Assembly: GCA_964618215.1 (NCBI GenBank) | Contig: CAZTZE010000017.1 | Location: forward strand, 8,645-72,644 | DNA length: 64,000 nucleotides | Direction: 5' to 3' | Origin: CG2-30-58-95 sp964618215 | Lineage (GTDB): Bacteria; Chloroflexota; Anaerolineae; Anaerolineales; Villigracilaceae | Shown: positions 16,286 through 25,318 of the stretch, in pieces | Numbering within the stretch: the first letter of the stretch is position 1 | Layout: the number at the start of each line of letters is the position of its first letter | The notes under the pieces: model-generated | Database searches by the model: none | Told to the model about the DNA's origin: nothing | The model's input: the letters and a program-made list of their open reading frames with translations, nothing else | Made by a program: the position numbers and the translations under genes

Positions 16286-17598
16286 AATACTTATCCGCTA
16301 TTCAGTCAGCTTCCAATAACCCCAAGCAATTGGAAGACCTGTACCAGACCGCCCAACGGGAAAGTGAAACCAGCGAATTCAAGGCAGACCTCTCTGCTTG
16401 CTACGCAGCATTGCCCGAAAACGTGCTATTTGCAGCCTGGTATTATCGCTTGCAGAATATCCCCCAAGAATCTCAGCAGAAGGCTGGAAAAAACATAAAC
16501 TGGAAATTGGCCGTTCCTCTGGCCGCCTTGAGCGGCTTGTCCCTTTGGGCGCTCTCGGATACAAGACTTGAATTTGTAAACCATATCCCCTGGCTGTTTC
16601 TACTCTGGGCGCCTATCGCAACCCTGTTTGCATTGTGCTTTCTGGCCCTGACCTCAAAAACGAATCTCCGGCGCTTTCTCTGGGCGGGGGCGCTGCTGGG
16701 GATTGCTTGTCTTTATGTCCTGCTCCTGGCTCGCGGACAGGCCTCCGAATTTCAGGGGCGTTATCTGGAATTGATGCTGATCCACCTGCCGTTGTTGGCC
16801 TGGATTGGGATAGGACTCAGCCTCCTGGGCTGGAGATCAACGCCCGATGAACGCTTTGCCTTCCTGATCAAGTCCATCGAAGTGATGATCACCGCCGGCT
16901 TGTATCTGATCGCAGGTGTAGCTTTTGGCGGGATCACAATGGGCATGTTTACAGCCTTGAGCGTTATCCTGCCCGATGTGATCACCCGGCTGATAGTCGC
17001 GGGTGGTTTAGGCCTGATACCGGTCATCGCGGTCGCCAGTGTCTACGACCCGCTGGTCAGCCCGATTTCCCAGGATTTTAGCCAGGGCTTGAGCAAGTTC
17101 ATTGCGACAATGATGCGCCTGCTTTTGCCCTTGACTCTGGTGATTCTGGTGATCTACCTGTTCGTAATCCCCTTTAACTTCATGGAACCTTTTGTGAATC
17201 GGGACGTGCTTATCGTTTACAACCTCATGTTGTTTGCCATCCTGGGTCTGCTGATCGGCGCCACGCCGATTTGCCCGGAAGATGTCTCCGCCAAGGTTCA
17301 GAACGCTTTGCGCAACGGTATTCTGGCGGTTGCAATCCTGGCTGTTCTGATCAGCCTGTACGCCCTCTCCGCGGTAGTCTACCGCACCGTAGATGGAGGC
17401 ATCACCATCAATCGTCTTACCATCATCGGCTGGAACAGCATCAACATCGCCATTCTCATTCTGCTGATCGTCAAACAATTCAAATCCGGCCGCCAGGCAT
17501 GGGTCGAGAGTTTGCGCTCAGCCTTCAGCCTCGGAACCAATGCCTACATGTTCTGGGCGATTTTTTTGACGATTGCTGTTCCGCTGCTTTTCAGGTGA
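16282..17598 (+). CDS. Polytopic membrane protein, 438 aa, unknown function
   Basis: I do not recognise the family with confidence. About 75 cytoplasmic-looking residues with a helical character come first, followed by some eleven to twelve membrane segments. The loops are short and carry few charges; DPLVSPISQDFSQGLSKF near residue 255 is one of the longer polar loops. It overlaps the methyltransferase gene by four bases (ATGA), so translation is coupled. The general plan recalls DUF4153-type proteins, but I would not name it. Confidence 0.75.
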   Translation: MKYLSAIQSASNNPKQLEDLYQTAQRESETSEFKADLSACYAALPENVLFAAWYYRLQNIPQESQQKAGKNINWKLAVPLAALSGLSLWALSDTRLEFVNHIPWLFLLWAPIATLFALCFLALTSKTNLRRFLWAGALLGIACLYVLLLARGQASEFQGRYLELMLIHLPLLAWIGIGLSLLGWRSTPDERFAFLIKSIEVMITAGLYLIAGVAFGGITMGMFTALSVILPDVITRLIVAGGLGLIPVIAVASVYDPLVSPISQDFSQGLSKFIATMMRLLLPLTLVILVIYLFVIPFNFMEPFVNRDVLIVYNLMLFAILGLLIGATPICPEDVSAKVQNALRNGILAVAILAVLISLYALSAVVYRTVDGGITINRLTIIGWNSINIAILILLIVKQFKSGRQAWVESLRSAFSLGTNAYMFWAIFLTIAVPLLFR

Positions 17599-17745
17599 GG
17601 CGGATAAAACGGGGAAATGATTAGGGTGCGTTTCATTTCAGTTGAAACAACCGTCCCGCAGGTTTTGAAAGACGGTCAAAATGGCTCAATCAAACCTGCG
17701 GGACGTTCTCTCCAGGTGAGGCGGATAAAACGGGGAAATGTTTAG
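17592..17745. repeat. Inverted repeat (copy 2) framed by a 33-bp direct repeat
   Basis: The sequence caggtgaggcggataaaa plus cggggaaatg-ttag occurs at 17592-17624 and again at 17713-17745, differing at about one position. Between the copies is an inverted repeat (17641-17708) with arms cgtcccgcaggttt/aaacctgcgggacg. It is related to the element at 6150-6230. The first direct copy covers the last codons and stop of the membrane protein gene. The layout looks like an insertion with target duplication or a slippage product. Confidence 0.75.
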
Positions 17746-17775
17746 AGGCGAGGGCGGATTTTCCGCCCCCGCCTC
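17745..17775. terminator. Strong hairpin between convergent genes
   Basis: Fourteen-base arms gaggcgagggcgga/tccgcccccgcctc with one mismatch and a three-base loop. It lies between the convergent membrane-protein and DsrE-like genes and could end transcription from both sides, although neither flank has a long T-tract. Confidence 0.5.
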
Positions 17776-17803
17776 TGGGTTATCGAGAAACTAGCCTCTG
17801 AAC

Positions 17804-18307
17804 CTAAATGAATATGATTTGCGCGCCTTCGGTCATGTCAATGAAGTCGCTGGCAGTGACGATGCTGTCCACGCCTTCGACGAAATCGTCCATCTTCATT
17901 CCGAACAGGTCGGCAGTCAACTTGCAGGCATACAACTTGGCGCCGCCGTCCACCAGCATCTGAAGGTACTCGCGCACAGGCGGAACGTCCAGGCCTTTCA
18001 TTTTGCTCTTAAGTAAAGCGGTGGCAACCGCGGTCATCCCAGGCAGCACGCCCATAATTTGGGGGATTCCCAGGTTGCCGGTTGGCAAGCCCATCATGCT
18101 CATCTTCATCCCCGCAATACCAACTGGCGGGATTTCAAGATGGTCCACCCGCTTTTTATTGATCATGTCCATTCCCCAGAAGGTAAAGAAGATGGTCACG
18201 TCAACGCCATTACCCAAAGCGGCCCAGCCCATTACCAGGGCGGGATAAGCCATGTCCAGGTTGCCTTTGGAGCAAATGAACGCGATCTTGCGATTCTCAG
18301 TAGTCAT
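17804..18307 (-). CDS. DsrE/DsrF/DrsH-like (DsrE2-type) sulfur carrier protein
   Basis: A 167-residue protein with the DsrE-like fold. It opens with KIAFICSKGNLDMAYPALVMGWAA, where Cys11 sits in the first loop, and carries a second conserved cysteine in LYACKLTADLFGM (about residue 125). The middle part is Met- and Gly-rich (GIAGMKMSMMGLPTGNLG), as in DsrE2-type proteins. Its role is probably persulfide binding and transfer. The ATG at 18307 is used because ggagacttttaca lies just upstream. It is 47 bases behind the DsrC/TusE-like gene and belongs to the same sulfur group. Confidence 0.85.
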   Translation of the reverse strand: MTTENRKIAFICSKGNLDMAYPALVMGWAALGNGVDVTIFFTFWGMDMINKKRVDHLEIPPVGIAGMKMSMMGLPTGNLGIPQIMGVLPGMTAVATALLKSKMKGLDVPPVREYLQMLVDGGAKLYACKLTADLFGMKMDDFVEGVDSIVTASDFIDMTEGAQIIFI

Positions 18308-18354
18308 TGTAAAAGTCTCCTCTTGGTTTGTTTGGGTGTATCCTGAATGCAGGG

Positions 18355-18660
18355 TTAGACACAACCTTCGGGCTTGCCTAACCCGGAAATCTTTGCAACT
18401 TTCTTGGCCGGGCCTTTCGGGAAGAGGGCGAACAGATCTTTGGTCGAGATGCCAGTGCCGCTCGTGATCTGGCGCAGTGTTGGCGCCTTTCCACTGGTGG
18501 CTGCGTTCTGGCGGCAAAACTCGATTATCTTCCAGTGCGCGTCCGTCAATGCTACGCTTTCCTGTTTGGCCAGTTCGACGGCGATCTCCTTGCTCCACTG
18601 CGCCGGGTCCGTCATGAAACCTTCTTCGTTGAACGAAACGGACTTGAGAATGTCGGGCAT
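18355..18660 (-). CDS. DsrC/TusE family sulfur carrier
   Basis: A 101-residue sulfur-carrier protein. The family body is clear: FNEEGFMTDPAQWSKEIA at the N terminus, TDAHWKIIEFCR in the middle and a KPEGCV flexible C-terminal arm with the penultimate Cys100. True DsrC of sulfate reducers has a second arm cysteine ten residues before this one; here that position is Ala, so it is TusE-like by that criterion. The neighbours (DsrE2-like, SQR-like, ArsR) suggest sulfide oxidation or sulfur trafficking rather than tRNA thiolation. That is inference. Confidence 0.9.
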   Translation of the reverse strand: MPDILKSVSFNEEGFMTDPAQWSKEIAVELAKQESVALTDAHWKIIEFCRQNAATSGKAPTLRQITSGTGISTKDLFALFPKGPAKKVAKISGLGKPEGCV

Positions 18661-18695
18661 AGTTTGTTCTCCTTAGATTGTAGAATTTAGATTGA

Positions 18696-19952
18696 TCAGG
18701 CTTGCGCCGCTGATTTCGTAAGTACTTTCTTCCCGTTCATGGACATGTGGGATTCCACAAAAGGTATATCAAACCCTTTGAGTAGGATGTTCCAGTAAAT
18801 CCACTTGAAGCCCATCTTACCGACATGATTTAGAAAACCTTCCTGCAATAGAGAAAATGGGCCAACCACTGGAAGGGGGAAACTACCCGGCAGCGGTTCG
18901 ACTTCATAGTTGAAATCTATCAGGATGCCTTTGCTAAAGCCAGACTCGATATAGCAGTTGGCGTGGCCGTCGAAGGAGGCTTTCATCTCCTGTCCCTTCA
19001 TCTGGGACAAGAGATTCGCCACCATGATATCCAGCATAAAATGGGCTACAGAACCAGCCTTGGAGGAGGGGACATTCCCGGCATCCCCGATGATGAATAC
19101 GTTTTTCCACTTTTCAGTTTGAAGAGTGTGCTTATTGGTCGGGATGAAGTTTAGCTCATCGCCCATGCCAGAAGCGGCAATCACATCCGCGCCTTTGTTG
19201 ACCGGGATGGTGACGAGCAAGTCGTAGCCGACCTCGCGCTCATCGTAAGAGCGAATCACCTGCTTGGCGTTATCCACTTCCATGATGGTGAATTCAGGCT
19301 CGATGGAAATCCCTTTTTTCTCCAAAATGTCGCCCAGTATGGCTGAAGCCTGTGGCTTGGTGAACGCGCCCGGCAACGGTGTGGAAAGCACGAGATCAAC
19401 TTTGTTTCTAATTCCACGCTTTTGGAAATACCAGTCTGCCAGGAAGAGAAACTCGAGCGGAGCGACCGGGCACTTGATCGGCATCTCGGCAATGTTAAGT
19501 ACCATCCGGCCGCCATTCCAGGTTTCCAGGAATTTACCCAGCTTCGTAGCGCCCTCAACTGTATAAAAGTCGAAAATGTTCGCTTGCCAACCATCTTCCA
19601 TCATGCCCGGGGTTTCTTCGGCATGAATGTGGCTGCCAGTGGCAACCACCAGATAGTCATAGCTGATCTCCTGTTTGTTGCTCAAGCGGACTCGGTTCTT
19701 GTCCGCTTCGATAATTTCGATATCCGCGAAAATAGTCTCGACCTGCGACGGCAATAAGTTACGCTTCGGCTTGATCACATCTGCCGGTTTATAGATCCCA
19801 AATGGAATGAAGAGAAAGCCGGGTTGATAGTAGTGAGTTTCATCCTTGTCAACAATGACGATGCGCCATTGATTGAGATCGAGGCGGTGAACCAACTTGT
19901 TGGCGACCATTGTGCCGCCAGTGCCAGCTCCGAGGATCAAAATGGTTTTCAT
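18696..19952 (-). CDS. Sulfide:quinone oxidoreductase-like flavoprotein
   Basis: FAD enzyme of the SQR/FCSD family, 418 residues. The N-terminal FAD motif is ILGAGTGGTMVANKL, the second dinucleotide stretch is VVATGSHI, and the C-terminal FAD contact is VFIIGDAGNVPSSKAG. Two cysteines suit the redox pair: Cys161 in PIKCPVAPLEF and Cys333 in HANCYIESG. The C-terminal region (GPFSLLQEGFLNHVGKMGFKWIYWNILLKG) looks membrane-associating. The start at 19952 puts the FAD motif at the extreme N terminus. It is adjacent to sulfur-carrier genes, which supports a sulfide-oxidising role. A rhodanese-type or NADH-type reductase role cannot be excluded. Confidence 0.85.
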   Translation of the reverse strand: MKTILILGAGTGGTMVANKLVHRLDLNQWRIVIVDKDETHYYQPGFLFIPFGIYKPADVIKPKRNLLPSQVETIFADIEIIEADKNRVRLSNKQEISYDYLVVATGSHIHAEETPGMMEDGWQANIFDFYTVEGATKLGKFLETWNGGRMVLNIAEMPIKCPVAPLEFLFLADWYFQKRGIRNKVDLVLSTPLPGAFTKPQASAILGDILEKKGISIEPEFTIMEVDNAKQVIRSYDEREVGYDLLVTIPVNKGADVIAASGMGDELNFIPTNKHTLQTEKWKNVFIIGDAGNVPSSKAGSVAHFMLDIMVANLLSQMKGQEMKASFDGHANCYIESGFSKGILIDFNYEVEPLPGSFPLPVVGPFSLLQEGFLNHVGKMGFKWIYWNILLKGFDIPFVESHMSMNGKKVLTKSAAQA

Positions 19953-19997
19953 GCAAAATGCTCCTATATTGTGAGAATAATTGTAACTGCTCAAGCC

Positions 19998-20094
19998 TGT
20001 CACCCTGAGGGAGCGTTCTGTGCGACCGAAGGGTCTCAAGGCCAGTCGGAGGAGATTCTTCGCCGCTGGAAGAACACCAGCGGCTCAGAATGAC
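19998..20094. repeat. REP-like dispersed repeat, copy 1
   Basis: Opens with tgtcaccctgagggagcgttct, shows the internal block cgaagggtctc and the block gagattcttcg, and closes with ctcagaatgaca. The outer ends are complementary. Two more copies are at 37993-38080 and 63813-63901. Confidence 0.8.
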
Positions 20095-20124
20095 AATCTG
20101 GCTAAGCAGCTACGAATAATTTAT

Positions 20125-20463
20125 CTAAAGCGTTTCGACCGTTGACGCGATTTGCGCGCGTTCTTTGAGGTGGTCGGCCATAACCGCGCGCAATAAATCC
20201 AAGGCCTGGATGACACGCTGGTCGGCGAGTTGATAATAAACAAACTGCCCCTCGCGACGGGCAAGGACCATGCCGCGCTCGCGCAGGATTTTTAAATGCC
20301 GAGAGACTGTGGTTTGGGGGAGCTTGACGTGCTCGGCAAGTTCGTTGACATTGCAGGGCGCGTCAGCCAGGGTGTACAGGAGGAGAATGCGCAATGGGTC
20401 TGCCAGACCATTGCAGATGTTTGCGTGCAGTTGGTTGATTTCTTCTCTCAAACCATTTGACAT
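20125..20463 (-). CDS. ArsR/SmtB family transcriptional regulator
   Basis: A 112-residue winged-helix repressor. The recognition helix lies in LPQTTVSRHLKILRERGMV (about 54-72), followed by the wing RREGQFVYYQLAD. Two cysteines (about residues 18 and 37, in HANICNGL and DAPCNVNE) could serve a thiol or metal switch; the ArsR CVC box is absent. The start at 20463 fits the family N terminus. It reads towards the sulfur genes with a 172-base gap and is a natural candidate to control them in the manner of SqrR/BigR-type sensors, which is inference. An AT-rich stretch with repeated gtatat steps near 20490-20520 is a possible operator. Confidence 0.88.
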   Translation of the reverse strand: MSNGLREEINQLHANICNGLADPLRILLLYTLADAPCNVNELAEHVKLPQTTVSRHLKILRERGMVLARREGQFVYYQLADQRVIQALDLLRAVMADHLKERAQIASTVETL

Positions 20464-20607
20464 GGGAACTCCAGTGTCAGGTGAAATATACAAAAGTACG
20501 TATATGTATATGTGTGTAAGTGCATTATTGCACGAACTTTAGCATATTCCCCCGCGCAAAACTAGTGTAATATGTCACAATGAAATGGGAAAAATGTCAC
20601 ACGACCT

Positions 20608-23403
20608 TTATAAGTTTAGCCACTTCGCCGCGGCGCGGGGTAGCTCGTTGAGCGATCCGACTCGCACCGTGCATTGCGGTAGCGAGTCGAGAAAGGCGCG
20701 GCCATACTTTTTGGTCAACACGCGCCGGTCGAGGATGGCGACCACGCCGCGGTCGGATTGAGTGCGGATAAGTCGCCCGAATCCTTGGCGGAAGCGCAGT
20801 ATGGCTTCGGGCAGGGAGTATTCGTTGAATGGGTCTTCGAACGTCTCGGAACGCGCCGCCACCAGCGGATCGGTGGGCACCGCGAACGGGAGTTTGACAA
20901 TCACCAGCACTGAAAGCGCCTCACCGGGCACGTCCACGCCTTCCCAGAATGAGCGCGTGCCGAGCAGCACGGCCCGCTCGGAACTCTTGAATGATTCCAG
21001 CAGAGCGTTGGGGGAAGCGCCTTCGCCTTGTTCGTAGACGATGATATCCTGGCTTGCCAGCGGGCCGTTGATGGCTTTGGCAGTGCGCTTGAGCTGCGCA
21101 TAAGAGGTGAACAAGACCAGTGTGCGGCCGCCGCTGGCTGTGCATAGATTGACCAGGGTTCGCTCGACCTGTCCCTGGTAATCCGGCGCGTTCGGCTCGG
21201 CCACGTCGTTGGCAATATAAAGCAACGCTGAACCTTCGTAATCGAAGGGCGAACCCAGCGCCAGCTCGTCGGCTTCATCGGCGTTGAGCGTGTTGCGCAG
21301 GTAGGTGAATTCGCCGTTGGCGGTCAGCGTGGCAGAGGTGAGAATGAGGCTGGTTTTTTCGTGCCAGAGATGTTTTTCCACCAGCGCGCCGACGTGAATG
21401 GGCGCGGCGTTGAGCGCCAGCCGGTTGCCATTCGGGTTGATTTCCACCCAATAAACATATTCGTTCGATGGCTCGAATATCATCCCGCGCACAGTCGCTT
21501 CGGCTTCCGACAGCCGCCGGAAGAGGTTGCCCAGGCTGCCGATCAAGTCCTCGGCTTCTTCCAGCCCGTCGGAATAAAAGTCGGCTGCCGCTTTATGCAG
21601 TTCGCCCAGCAGGGCGAGCAGCAGGCGCAGGGTTTCACCGGCTGCATCCCAGGTGAGTTCGATTTCGTCCCAGCCGGGCAGGGTGCGGGTGGCCGCCAAG
21701 ATGCGTTCCTGGTAAGAGTACATGCTCTGCGGCTTGCCATCCCGTTGGAAGGCGATGAACTCATTCAGCGCCTGGAAAAAGGCTTGCGCCTGATTTTCGA
21801 AACGGAAGGCCAGATCGGTGGCACGCTCGACTTTTTGGTGGAGCAGGCCGTAATCAGATGGTTTGATCGCGGCGCGCGTGACGTTGAGCAGGTATCCCAA
21901 AACCCCCGAGCTGCTCCCGCCCACCTCGCGCGTCAGGCGTTCCAGGTCGTACTGCGTCAGGCGGAAACTGAGCGCGCCGGTGGTGGCGGCTTCCAGGTGG
22001 TGCGCCTCGTCCACGATGAGATACTCGTAATCAGGCAGCACGCGATTGCCAACGGCCACGTCGGTCAATAAGAGCGCATGGTTGACCACCAGCAGATGAG
22101 CATTCTGGGAGACCTGTTTGGCTCGAAAAAACGGACATGCCCCGCCGGTGCGTTCCAGGCAGGTTTCGGTGGTGCAGGCGTCGTCTTCGGCCGAAATGTG
22201 CAGCCAGACATCCCGCTCCGCCGGGCCGTTCAGGTTGATTTCCGTCCGGTCGCCGCTGGCGTCATTTTGTGTCCAGACCAGCACTTTCGCCAGCACGCGC
22301 ATCTCATCCGCGTTGGCCGGGCCGTGACGGCGCAGGTTTTCCAGCCGGCGCGGGCACAAGTAGTTGGCGCGGCCTTTGAGCACCGCGGCGCGCAAGTCAA
22401 GCCCGAGCGCGGCGCACAAATCGGGGATATCCTTTTTGATCAACTGGTCTTGCAGGTTGATCGTGTTGGTGGAAATGACCACGCGGGTGTTATTCTGCAG
22501 GGCGAACAGCGCTGCCGGGACAAGATAGGCCAGGGATTTGCCGACTCCGGTGCCGGCCTCGACCATCAGGTGCTGCCCATACGAAAGGGCGTTTGCCACC
22601 GCACGTAACATTTCCACCTGCTGCGGACGATGTTCATAACTTTCAAAGTATCGAGAAAAAGGCCCGCCGTATTCCAGAATGGCAGCCGCTTCGTCCAGGT
22701 TCACCGGCGCGGGATTTTTGGGCAGTTGAATGGGCGCGCCGGAACGTTCCGTGGCCGGTTCGAAGAGTGGTCCGCCAGCCCGGCCGCGCGCTTTTTTTGC
22801 GCCGATACTTTCCTTCGCCCGCGCCCGCAGGATTTGTTGAAAAACCCAGTTGCCATCCCAATCCAGCGGCTCGCCGTGGCGCACGATTTCGGCGAGCAGT
22901 TCCAGCGGCAATTCCAGCGCCTGGGCGTACAGCCGTTGATAGACACCGTGCGTGACACGCACATCGTCGAGAGCGCGGTGGGTGGCCGGGAGCGGAATAT
23001 TGAGCGCCTGTCCGAGCGCGCCGAGGTTGTAGCGGCTGGCGGAGGGCAGCAGCGCGGCGGCCATCTCGTAAGTATCCACGCGGTCGTTGAGCGTGAACAG
23101 GTTGTATTTTTTGAAGAAGGAGAGATCGAACTGGATGTTGTGTCCCAGGATGGGCGCATCGCCGATGAATGCGGCCAGTTCGTCGAGCACATCGCGGATG
23201 TTGGGCGCCTGGCGCACCATCTCGTCGCTGATGCCGGTCAGCCCGCTGATGAATTCCGAGATATGCCGGTTGGGATTGATGAGCGTTGTCCACTCGTCTT
23301 CGACGCGCTGACCGTCGAAGCGGCGCGCCCCGATTTCGATAACGGCGTCCTTCTTCGGGTCGAGTCCGGTGGTTTCGAGGTCAAGAGCGACAATGGAGGT
23401 CAT
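20608..23403 (-). CDS. dinG: DinG-type DNA helicase with N-terminal DEDD exonuclease domain
   Basis: A 931-residue fusion. Residues 1-170 are a DnaQ-like 3'-5' exonuclease (ALDLETTGLD, HNIQFD, HRALDDVRVT). Residues about 250-931 are an XPD/DinG superfamily 2 helicase, with Walker A in EAGTGVGKS near 282, a DEAH box VDEAHH, and four cysteines (LCPRR, ACTTETC, GACPF) between about 340 and 425 that suit the 4Fe-4S cluster. The late helicase motif is FRQGFGRLIR. The arrangement is that of Gram-positive-style DinG. The ATG at 23403 starts the exonuclease domain; the open frame upstream is not conserved-looking. It lies 11 bases behind the NERD-like gene. A repair or R-loop role is likely. Confidence 0.92.
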   Translation of the reverse strand: MTSIVALDLETTGLDPKKDAVIEIGARRFDGQRVEDEWTTLINPNRHISEFISGLTGISDEMVRQAPNIRDVLDELAAFIGDAPILGHNIQFDLSFFKKYNLFTLNDRVDTYEMAAALLPSASRYNLGALGQALNIPLPATHRALDDVRVTHGVYQRLYAQALELPLELLAEIVRHGEPLDWDGNWVFQQILRARAKESIGAKKARGRAGGPLFEPATERSGAPIQLPKNPAPVNLDEAAAILEYGGPFSRYFESYEHRPQQVEMLRAVANALSYGQHLMVEAGTGVGKSLAYLVPAALFALQNNTRVVISTNTINLQDQLIKKDIPDLCAALGLDLRAAVLKGRANYLCPRRLENLRRHGPANADEMRVLAKVLVWTQNDASGDRTEINLNGPAERDVWLHISAEDDACTTETCLERTGGACPFFRAKQVSQNAHLLVVNHALLLTDVAVGNRVLPDYEYLIVDEAHHLEAATTGALSFRLTQYDLERLTREVGGSSSGVLGYLLNVTRAAIKPSDYGLLHQKVERATDLAFRFENQAQAFFQALNEFIAFQRDGKPQSMYSYQERILAATRTLPGWDEIELTWDAAGETLRLLLALLGELHKAAADFYSDGLEEAEDLIGSLGNLFRRLSEAEATVRGMIFEPSNEYVYWVEINPNGNRLALNAAPIHVGALVEKHLWHEKTSLILTSATLTANGEFTYLRNTLNADEADELALGSPFDYEGSALLYIANDVAEPNAPDYQGQVERTLVNLCTASGGRTLVLFTSYAQLKRTAKAINGPLASQDIIVYEQGEGASPNALLESFKSSERAVLLGTRSFWEGVDVPGEALSVLVIVKLPFAVPTDPLVAARSETFEDPFNEYSLPEAILRFRQGFGRLIRTQSDRGVVAILDRRVLTKKYGRAFLDSLPQCTVRVGSLNELPRAAAKWLNL

Positions 23404-23414
23404 AAGAGGACTCG

Positions 23415-24125
23415 TTACTTCCCCTTCTCCGCTTGAGGCAGTGATTTGCGCACCAACTCCAATGTGGGAGTCTGGATGGGTTTGCCTTTGGCTTGTTCCC
23501 GTAAGAAGTCTTTCAATTCCTTGGGCGTCAGGGACGGCAAAGGGGCAGCCTCGATCTTTAATTCGGCCTTGGGATTGGTGAAGAGCAGGGCGGTCTTGAT
23601 CTCTGGAAGCTCGGCTCCCTCGGGGAGCTGTCGTCTCAGGTAGCGCTTGAGCGTCTCGACCCCTGCCTCCGCTTCCAGGTCCGGCCGCCCCAGGTTCTCC
23701 TGTCCAAAAAGCCGCAGGTAGGATTGTGCAAAGCCGCCGCCTTTGACACGCCACCGCCCTTTTTGGCATGTGATCGTCCCCGCTTGATAATAGGGCGTCA
23801 GCGTCCAAAGCCCGGCCGGCCCGAGCAGCAAATGGGAAACGGGCGTTACGTAGTGATAGATGGTGTACTCGCGGCCAAGCCCTTTCAAGCTGCGGTCGAG
23901 GACTTCGTCCGGGCGCGGCCTGCGTCCCCAGCGATTGCCGAAGTAAATCCCCACCTGCGAGAGGATAAAGCCGATGATTAGCGCACCCATTGAATAGGTG
24001 ACTTTTTCGGGCGTCGTGAAAGTGATGTACATGCCGGCGCCCAGGATGGCGAGCGCGGCTAGGCTGGTGACCTGGCCGATGCGGGCGTTGCGTTTGATTA
24101 GCTTTTCGTTGGTTACGATTATCAT
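23415..24125 (-). CDS. Membrane protein with NERD-like domain
   Basis: 236 residues. Two membrane segments near the N terminus (about 19-37 and 43-62) precede a soluble domain. The region LKGLGREYTIYHYVTPVSHLLLGPAGLWTL recalls nuclease-related (NERD) domains, but I see no complete catalytic set. The C-terminal part is Lys/Pro-rich. It is directly upstream of the dinG-like gene, so the pair may act on nucleic acid near the membrane. The family call is tentative. Confidence 0.65.
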   Translation of the reverse strand: MIIVTNEKLIKRNARIGQVTSLAALAILGAGMYITFTTPEKVTYSMGALIIGFILSQVGIYFGNRWGRRPRPDEVLDRSLKGLGREYTIYHYVTPVSHLLLGPAGLWTLTPYYQAGTITCQKGRWRVKGGGFAQSYLRLFGQENLGRPDLEAEAGVETLKRYLRRQLPEGAELPEIKTALLFTNPKAELKIEAAPLPSLTPKELKDFLREQAKGKPIQTPTLELVRKSLPQAEKGK

Positions 24126-24272
24126 TTTGATTCCTTAAACATTATCTGCAATAAGATTTCTGCATCGAATTACCCGAATTGAACGGATTTTTTTCGCCTG
24201 CACTGGCATCAGGCCAGGGAGAAATTCGTGAAAATTCGATGCAAAAAAAAACAATCAGTCGGTCTATTACGG

Positions 24273-25292
24273 TTAAAGTCTCTTGAGTGACTGTTCGATA
24301 GCCGAGCGGATCGAAGTTAGCACGCCGGATTCGACCGCCTGCTTCGCCACGCGGACGGCATTCTTGATGGCGATGGCGTCCGAGCGTCCGTGGCCGATGA
24401 AGACCAGACCATTCACACCCAGGAGCGGCGCGGCGCCCTCTTCGCTAGGGTCCATCAATTTCTTGACGCTGCCCATGGCGGGTTTGATCAGCAGTCCGCC
24501 GAGTATAGCCAACGGGCCGCCTTTCTTGATCGCCTCTTTGATCTTGTCCACCAGCAGGCTGGCGACTGCCTCGGAAGTTTTCAGCAGCACGTTGCCGGTG
24601 AAGCCATCCGTCACGGCCACGTCCACCATGCCGCCGATCAATTCCTTGCCCTCGATGTTACCATAGAAATTCAGGCCGGATTTTGCGAGCAGGGGGTAGC
24701 TGGCCTTGACCAGTTCGTTGCCCTTGCCGGCCTCCTCGCCGTTCGAGAGCAGGCCGACTTTTGGGGATTTCACGCCGCGCACTTTTTCTGCGTAAATGGC
24801 GCCCATGATGCCGAATTGGAGCAGGTTTTCGGGCTTGCAATCCGGATTGGCGCCGATGTCAATCACCACGCAAGAACCCGTCGCGGTGGGGAAGATCGGC
24901 GCCAGGCCGGGCCGCTCCACGCCGGGGATCGTCCCCAGGCGAAAATAGGCCGTGACCGTCGCCGCGCCGGTGTTCCCGGCGGTGACGAAGGCATCCGCCT
25001 CGCCGTTCTTGACCAGGTCAATGCCGACCGCCATCGAGTTCTTCGAATTCGGACGGCGCGCCTTGAGCACCAGCATCATGCCTTTATCTTCCATGGTCAG
25101 CATTTCCGGCGCGTGGACGATTTCGATCTGTAATTTGTCGGTTTTCTGCGTTTCCAAGATGGGCCTGATTTTGGCCTCGTCACCGACGAGGATGATGCCC
25201 ACACCGTAGGCTCGGGCGGCCATTACCGCGCCTACCACGTCCGGGGTGGGGAAGTCATCGCTTCCCATGGCGTCAACGACAATTTTGGTCAT
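24273..25292 (-). CDS. plsX: Phosphate acyltransferase PlsX
   Basis: Makes acyl-phosphate from acyl-ACP for the PlsY-dependent first step of phospholipid synthesis. The N terminus KIVVDAMGSDDFPTPDVVGA, the internal NTGAATVTAYFRLG and the late GFTGNVLLKTSE and FIGHGRSDAIAIKNAV are family hallmarks. Length 339 is standard. A ribosome binding site (gaggagcaa) precedes the ATG. fabF/fabH are 14 kb away and no rpmF or fapR adjoins. The 147-base gap to the NERD-like gene holds only the palindrome-like ttttttttcg tracts. Confidence 0.95.
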   Translation of the reverse strand: MTKIVVDAMGSDDFPTPDVVGAVMAARAYGVGIILVGDEAKIRPILETQKTDKLQIEIVHAPEMLTMEDKGMMLVLKARRPNSKNSMAVGIDLVKNGEADAFVTAGNTGAATVTAYFRLGTIPGVERPGLAPIFPTATGSCVVIDIGANPDCKPENLLQFGIMGAIYAEKVRGVKSPKVGLLSNGEEAGKGNELVKASYPLLAKSGLNFYGNIEGKELIGGMVDVAVTDGFTGNVLLKTSEAVASLLVDKIKEAIKKGGPLAILGGLLIKPAMGSVKKLMDPSEEGAAPLLGVNGLVFIGHGRSDAIAIKNAVRVAKQAVESGVLTSIRSAIEQSLKRL

Positions 25293-25318
25293 AGGTTGCT
25301 CCTCGTTTGAGACATCTG

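Noticed and set aside
21361..22955. Long plus-strand open frames opposite the DinG-type gene (and similar ones opposite plsX, lon and hsdR)
   Set aside because: They are antisense shadows of high-GC coding sequence with no family features or ribosome binding sites.
23404..23808. N-terminal extension of the DinG-type gene (open to 23808)
   Set aside because: This stretch overlaps the start of the NERD-like gene in a shifted frame and has no exonuclease-like features; the ATG at 23403 opens the family domain.
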